Source: Pseudomonadota bacterium (GTDB taxonomy: Bacteria; Pseudomonadota; Alphaproteobacteria; Acetobacterales; Acetobacteraceae). Taken from it: a stretch of 8,613 nucleotides of DNA. The position numbers and the translations under genes were made by a program. Location of the stretch: assembly GCA_021815835.1 (NCBI GenBank), contig JAKAZN010000050.1:1-8613 (forward strand). Reading direction: 5' to 3'. Shown piece after piece: positions 6,290-8,613 of the stretch (positions are counted from its first letter, which is position 1; each line of letters opens with the position of its first letter). The notes beneath the pieces are model-generated. The model made no database searches. It was given only the letters and a program-made list of their open reading frames with translations, and had not been told where the DNA came from.

Positions 6290-7491
6290 ACGACGCGGGC
6301 CTCGCGCAGCGCCGCGATCTCCGCCGGCGCGTAGCCCGCTTCGGCCAGCACCGCCCCGGTATCCGCGCCGAGCGCGGGCACGGCGCCCATCGCCGCCTCG
6401 GTATCGGCGAAGGTTACCGGGGGCAGCAGGGCGCGCACCGGCCCCACCTCGGTCATCGTCTCGCGCCAGCGGTCGCGGGCCTGAAGCTGCGGATGTTCCC
6501 AGATCTCCCGCGGCCCGTTCAGCCGCCCGTTGGCGATGCCGGCGCGATCGAGCCGCTCCACCACTTCCGCCGTCGTCCGGTGCGCGAAATCCGCCTCGAT
6601 CAGCGCGGTCAGCGCCTCCCGCGCCGCGCCGCGCGCGATGTTGTCGGCGAAGCGCGGGTCGGTGGCCAGGCCCGGCTGCTCCATCACCTGCGCGCAGAAC
6701 ACCACCCATTCGCGTTCGTTCTGCAAGCCGAAGATCACGCTGCCGTCCTTCGTCCGGTGCGCGCCGTAGGGGGCGAGCAGCGGATGGCTGGTCGGCACGC
6801 GCGGCGTGAGCGTCCCGTCATAGCCCCAGCGATACATCGGATGCGTCATCCATTCCGCCAGCGCATCCAGCATCGCCACCTGCACATGCGCGCCCATCGC
6901 CTGCCCCCCCCTCGCATTCCCATGGCCGCCGGCGCGTTCCCGCCGCAACAGCCCCGCCAGCACCGCGGTCTGGGCGTACATGCCCGTCGCGATATCGGCG
7001 ATGGAAATCCCGACCCGCGACGGTGTCGCATCCGTGCCGGTCACGCTGATCAGCCCGGATTCCGCCTGGATCAGCAGGTCGTACGCCTTCTTTTGCGCGA
7101 ACGGCCCGCTCTCTCCGTAGCCGGAAATATCGCACACCACGATGCGCGGGTTGCGCGCCGACAGCGCCTCGAACGACAGTCCAAGGCGCGCCGCCGCGCC
7201 CGGCGCCAGGTTCTGCACCAGCACGTCCGAGCGGTCCGCAAGCCGGGCCAGCACCGCGCGTCCTTCCGCGCCCTTCGCATCCAGGGTGACACTGCGCTTG
7301 CCGCGATTGAGCCAGATGAAGAAGCTCGACTGGCCCTTCACGAAACGGTCGTAGCCGCGGGCGAAATCGCCACCGCCGGGGCGTTCGATCTTGATGACCT
7401 CCGCGCCGAGATCGGCGAGGTGGCGGGTGCACAGCGGCGCCGCCACGGCGTGCTCCAGCGCCAGCACGCGATAGCCTTCCAAGGGTCGCAC
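6286..7491 (-). CDS. CaiB/BaiF (class III) CoA-transferase family protein
   Basis: Class III CoA-transferases move CoA from one acyl-CoA to a free carboxylic acid in the cytoplasm. The protein has 401 aa, normal for the family. It opens with LEGYRVLALEHAVAAPLCTRHLADLGAEV-like Rossmann features, then FIWLNRGKRSVTLDAK (58-73) and DISGYGESGPF (121-131). The catalytic Asp is Asp166 in GISIADIATGMYA. Residues about 188-199 (GGHGNARGGQAM) look like an insertion before GAHVQVAMLDALAEWM, and they are encoded partly by a G8 run. The start is GTG at 7491, at the point where family homology begins; purine-rich GAGGAG lies 12 nt upstream and AGGA 2 nt upstream, so the ribosome binding site is not ideal. 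The stop overlaps the MaoC-like start. It is probably co-transcribed with the LOG gene 57 bp upstream. The family is clear, but donor and acceptor acids cannot be assigned. Confidence 0.93.
   Translation of the reverse strand: MRPLEGYRVLALEHAVAAPLCTRHLADLGAEVIKIERPGGGDFARGYDRFVKGQSSFFIWLNRGKRSVTLDAKGAEGRAVLARLADRSDVLVQNLAPGAAARLGLSFEALSARNPRIVVCDISGYGESGPFAQKKAYDLLIQAESGLISVTGTDATPSRVGISIADIATGMYAQTAVLAGLLRRERAGGHGNARGGQAMGAHVQVAMLDALAEWMTHPMYRWGYDGTLTPRVPTSHPLLAPYGAHRTKDGSVIFGLQNEREWVVFCAQVMEQPGLATDPRFADNIARGAAREALTALIEADFAHRTTAEVVERLDRAGIANGRLNGPREIWEHPQLQARDRWRETMTEVGPVRALLPPVTFADTEAAMGAVPALGADTGAVLAEAGYAPAEIAALREARVV
6904..6911 (-). repeat. Homopolymer tract (G8 on the coding strand) inside the CoA-transferase gene
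   Basis: Eight consecutive C on the plus strand read as G8 in the coding strand, encoding part of ARGGQ near residues 193-197. The tract sits in the apparent inserted segment that precedes the conserved AHVQVAMLDALAEWM block. A one-base gain or loss would put the remaining half of the gene out of frame. It is a plausible slippage or sequencing-error site, but the gene is in frame as given. Confidence 0.6.
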
Positions 7492-7548
7492 GGTCCTGGT
7501 TCGCTCCTCTCCCGGATCGGCCCAGCAGAATACCCGGGGGCGTTCCTG

Positions 7549-8112
7549 TCAAAGCCCGGACGCGGCGATTTCCGCCAGCCGCGCGAGCGTCGCCGGCACG
7601 CCTTGCGTCACCTCCAGCATCCCGCGCAGCTCCGGGCCCACGAAGCCTTGCGCGATCGCGGTCTCGATCGCCGAGACCAAGGGCGCGGCGGAGCCGGCGA
7701 TGTCGCAGGCCAGCACCGGCTTGGCGTGCAGGCCGAGCTGGCGCCAGGTCAGGATCTCCACCGTCTCGTCGAGCGTGCCGAGGGCGCCCGGCAGCGCCAC
7801 GAACGCATCGGCCAGATCGGCCATGATCTGCTTGCGCCGGTGCATCGAGTCGGTGGTGATGAGATCCGCCACCCCCGGATGCGCAACCTCCAGCCGGCGG
7901 AGGAAGGCCGGCATCACCCCGGTCACCGCGCCGCCCGCCCCCAGGGCACCATCGGCCAGCGCGCGCATCAGGCCGATTCCGCCGCCACCATAGACCAGGC
8001 GGATCCCCATCAAGGCCAGGCCGCGCCCCATGGCAGTCGCCGCGGTGCGAAAGCCGGGATCGTTCCCCTCGCGGGAGCCGCAGAACACGGCGACGGCGCG
8101 CAGGCGGGGCAT
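7549..8112 (-). CDS. LOG family protein (putative cytokinin riboside 5'-monophosphate phosphoribohydrolase, TIGR00730-type)
   Basis: LOG proteins split ribose-5-phosphate from N6-substituted adenosine monophosphates; many bacterial members act more broadly on AMP or remain uncharacterised. The protein is 187 aa, the usual length, with a Rossmann-like start (VAVFCGSREG, 8-16) and phosphate-binding YGGGGIGLMRALADGAL (41-57). The two family signatures follow. SMHRRKQIMADLADAFVALP (89-108) supplies the catalytic Arg at 92 or 93. PGALGTLDE (108-116) keeps catalytic Glu116, but its usual PGGxGTxxE second glycine is Ala110. ATG 8112 is well supported by AGGAG (8122-8118), 5 nt upstream. It heads a probable leftward transcript with the CoA-transferase, and its promoter must lie in the 8113-8260 divergent region. 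Some family members were once misnamed lysine decarboxylases; nothing here supports that activity. Confidence 0.93.
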   Translation of the reverse strand: MPRLRAVAVFCGSREGNDPGFRTAATAMGRGLALMGIRLVYGGGGIGLMRALADGALGAGGAVTGVMPAFLRRLEVAHPGVADLITTDSMHRRKQIMADLADAFVALPGALGTLDETVEILTWRQLGLHAKPVLACDIAGSAAPLVSAIETAIAQGFVGPELRGMLEVTQGVPATLARLAEIAASGL

Positions 8113-8260
8113 GGGGACTCCTGTTCGGTTGGGGGGCGTGGATTTGCTGTGGCGCCGGGACGCAAAACAGGCAAGATGGCGGTCAGTGCCGCGCGACGGC
8201 GCTTCATACGAAATTGGGGGGCGCGATACGCGGCCTTTGTCACGACAGGGAGATCACAGG
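8113..8260. promoter_or_regulatory. Divergent intergenic region between the LOG and cytochrome genes
   Basis: This 148-bp gap between genes that start in opposite directions must hold promoters for both. I see no convincing -35/-10 pair on either strand, which is common in GC-rich alphaproteobacteria. Two exact 10-bp direct copies of TTGGGGGGCG lie at 8129-8138 and 8214-8223, 85 bp apart. A TTCATACGAA inverted repeat (TTC, 4-nt gap, GAA) lies at 8203-8212, close to the second copy. These could be regulator sites, but nothing identifies the regulator. Ribosome binding sites are clear at both ends. Confidence 0.4.
8247..8252 (+). promoter_or_regulatory. Ribosome binding site for the cytochrome gene
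   Basis: AGGGAG lies 8 nt before ATG 8261, a good Shine-Dalgarno match at normal spacing. It fixes the start of a gene whose product then begins with a well-formed signal peptide. Confidence 0.65.
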
Positions 8261-8613
8261 ATGCGTTTCGGAAAATATGCCACGATCGGCCTGCTTCTGG
8301 CCGGAAGCCTGGGAATCGGCGCGGCTTCCCTCGCGGCGGCGCCCGCCTTCGATCCCATCAAGACCCGCCAGAACGGCCAGCTGCTGGTCCTCGGCTCCTT
8401 CACCGGCATCCGCCAGGCGGTGGCGCACAAGCTGCCGGTCAAGGATTTCGCCGAGCCGGCCATGGCGATCGCGAAATGGATGGACACCTATCCCTCGCTG
8501 TTCCCGGCGGGCAGCGACAAGGGTGACAATACCAAGGCCCTGCCGGCGATCTGGACGAATTTTCCTGGCTTCCAGAAGGATGCGGCGAACGCCTCGGCCG
8601 CGGCGATGAAGCT
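8261..8613 (+). CDS. Cytochrome c'/c556-type protein (partial, 3' end outside window)
   Basis: The first 117 codons of a probable periplasmic haem protein of the cytochrome c' (class II cytochrome c) family are present. Residues 1 to about 27 form a Sec signal peptide: Arg2 and Lys5, a hydrophobic core (IGLLLAGSLGIGAASLA), and likely cleavage after ASLAAA. The mature part opens with DPIKTRQNGQLLVLGSFTGI. It continues with YPSLFPAGSDKGDNTKALPAIWTNFPGFQKDA, closely resembling the LFP-S-T-ALP-IW segment of these four-helix-bundle proteins. The CxxCH haem site expected near the C-terminus is beyond the window edge, so haem binding is inferred from the family. Arg36 matches the conserved helix-1 Arg. 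Four residues later, where c556 has the Met ligand and c' a hydrophobic residue, this protein has Gln40. The roles of this family include NO binding and electron transfer; this member's role is unknown. Confidence 0.87.
   Translation, partial: MRFGKYATIGLLLAGSLGIGAASLAAAPAFDPIKTRQNGQLLVLGSFTGIRQAVAHKLPVKDFAEPAMAIAKWMDTYPSLFPAGSDKGDNTKALPAIWTNFPGFQKDAANASAAAMK

Noticed and set aside
6290..6709. N-terminal extension of the MaoC-like frame to an upstream start at 6709.
   Set aside because: The extension lies within the CoA-transferase gene, is low-complexity Gly/Arg/Ala, and the ATGA overlap plus family length place the start at 6289.
6818..7552. An alternative minus-strand frame of 244 codons over the CoA-transferase.
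   Set aside because: It is out of frame with the conserved transferase motifs and carries none of its own.
7549..8112. Naming the LOG-family gene a lysine decarboxylase.
   Set aside because: The PGGxGTxxE/MHxRK family was historically mislabelled so. There is no PLP-binding decarboxylase feature in the 187 residues.
8113..8260. Sigma-70-like promoter boxes, for example TTGGGG near 8214.
   Set aside because: No candidate has a credible -10 element at 16-18 bp spacing, so I did not assign a specific promoter.
6493..8526. A 677-codon plus-strand open frame across the CoA-transferase and LOG genes.
   Set aside because: It has the same His/Arg/Gln-rich antisense composition, no domain features, and runs over three confirmed gene regions plus the divergent promoter region.

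Overview
The window comes from a very GC-rich bacterium with strongly G/C-biased third codon positions. The mutS-glnD pair, the style of the protein sequences (for example the MutS N-terminal segment MAQWFALKAAHPDALL) and a c'-type cytochrome point to an alphaproteobacterium, most likely Rhodospirillales/Acetobacteraceae. That placement is inferred from remembered family resemblance, not from a search.

Layout, left to right. Positions 2-106 hold the last 34 codons of an unidentified plus-strand gene. Positions 122-211 hold a near-perfect 35-bp inverted repeat in which each arm is itself a small palindrome. It is followed at once by a G-run tract (205-230) able to form a G-quadruplex. The 5' end of mutS (outermost ATG at 179) lies inside this structure, so the MutS start is unresolved. 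mutS (to 2902) and glnD (2912-5746) follow on the plus strand, 9 bp apart and in the same reading frame. glnD converges on a minus-strand gene set that is transcribed leftward. In transcription order this set is a LOG-family gene (8112-7549), a CaiB/BaiF class III CoA-transferase (7491-6286) and a MaoC-like dehydratase (6289-5786); the last two share an ATGA stop/start overlap. On the right, divergent from the LOG gene across a 148-bp intergenic region, the 5' part of a cytochrome c'/c556-type gene starts at 8261 and runs off the window.

How the genes work together. MutS (mismatch recognition) and GlnD (uridylylation of PII proteins, the nitrogen sensor) are housekeeping genes that share a transcript but no obvious pathway. 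The CoA-transferase and MaoC dehydratase look like two steps on one acyl-CoA substrate: CoA activation, then hydration or dehydration of a double bond. The substrate cannot be read from sequence. The LOG protein may be a cytokinin-riboside 5'-monophosphate phosphoribohydrolase or a related nucleotide hydrolase, and its link to the other two is positional only. The cytochrome is a periplasmic haem protein.

I see no defence system, CRISPR array, tRNA, rRNA, transposase or clearly new multi-gene system. The best leads are the palindrome plus G-run structure at the mutS start, a His/Pro/Gly-rich segment in GlnD, a G8 tract within an apparent insertion in the CoA-transferase, a Gly-to-Ala change in the LOG signature motif, and a Gln at the expected distal haem position of the cytochrome.
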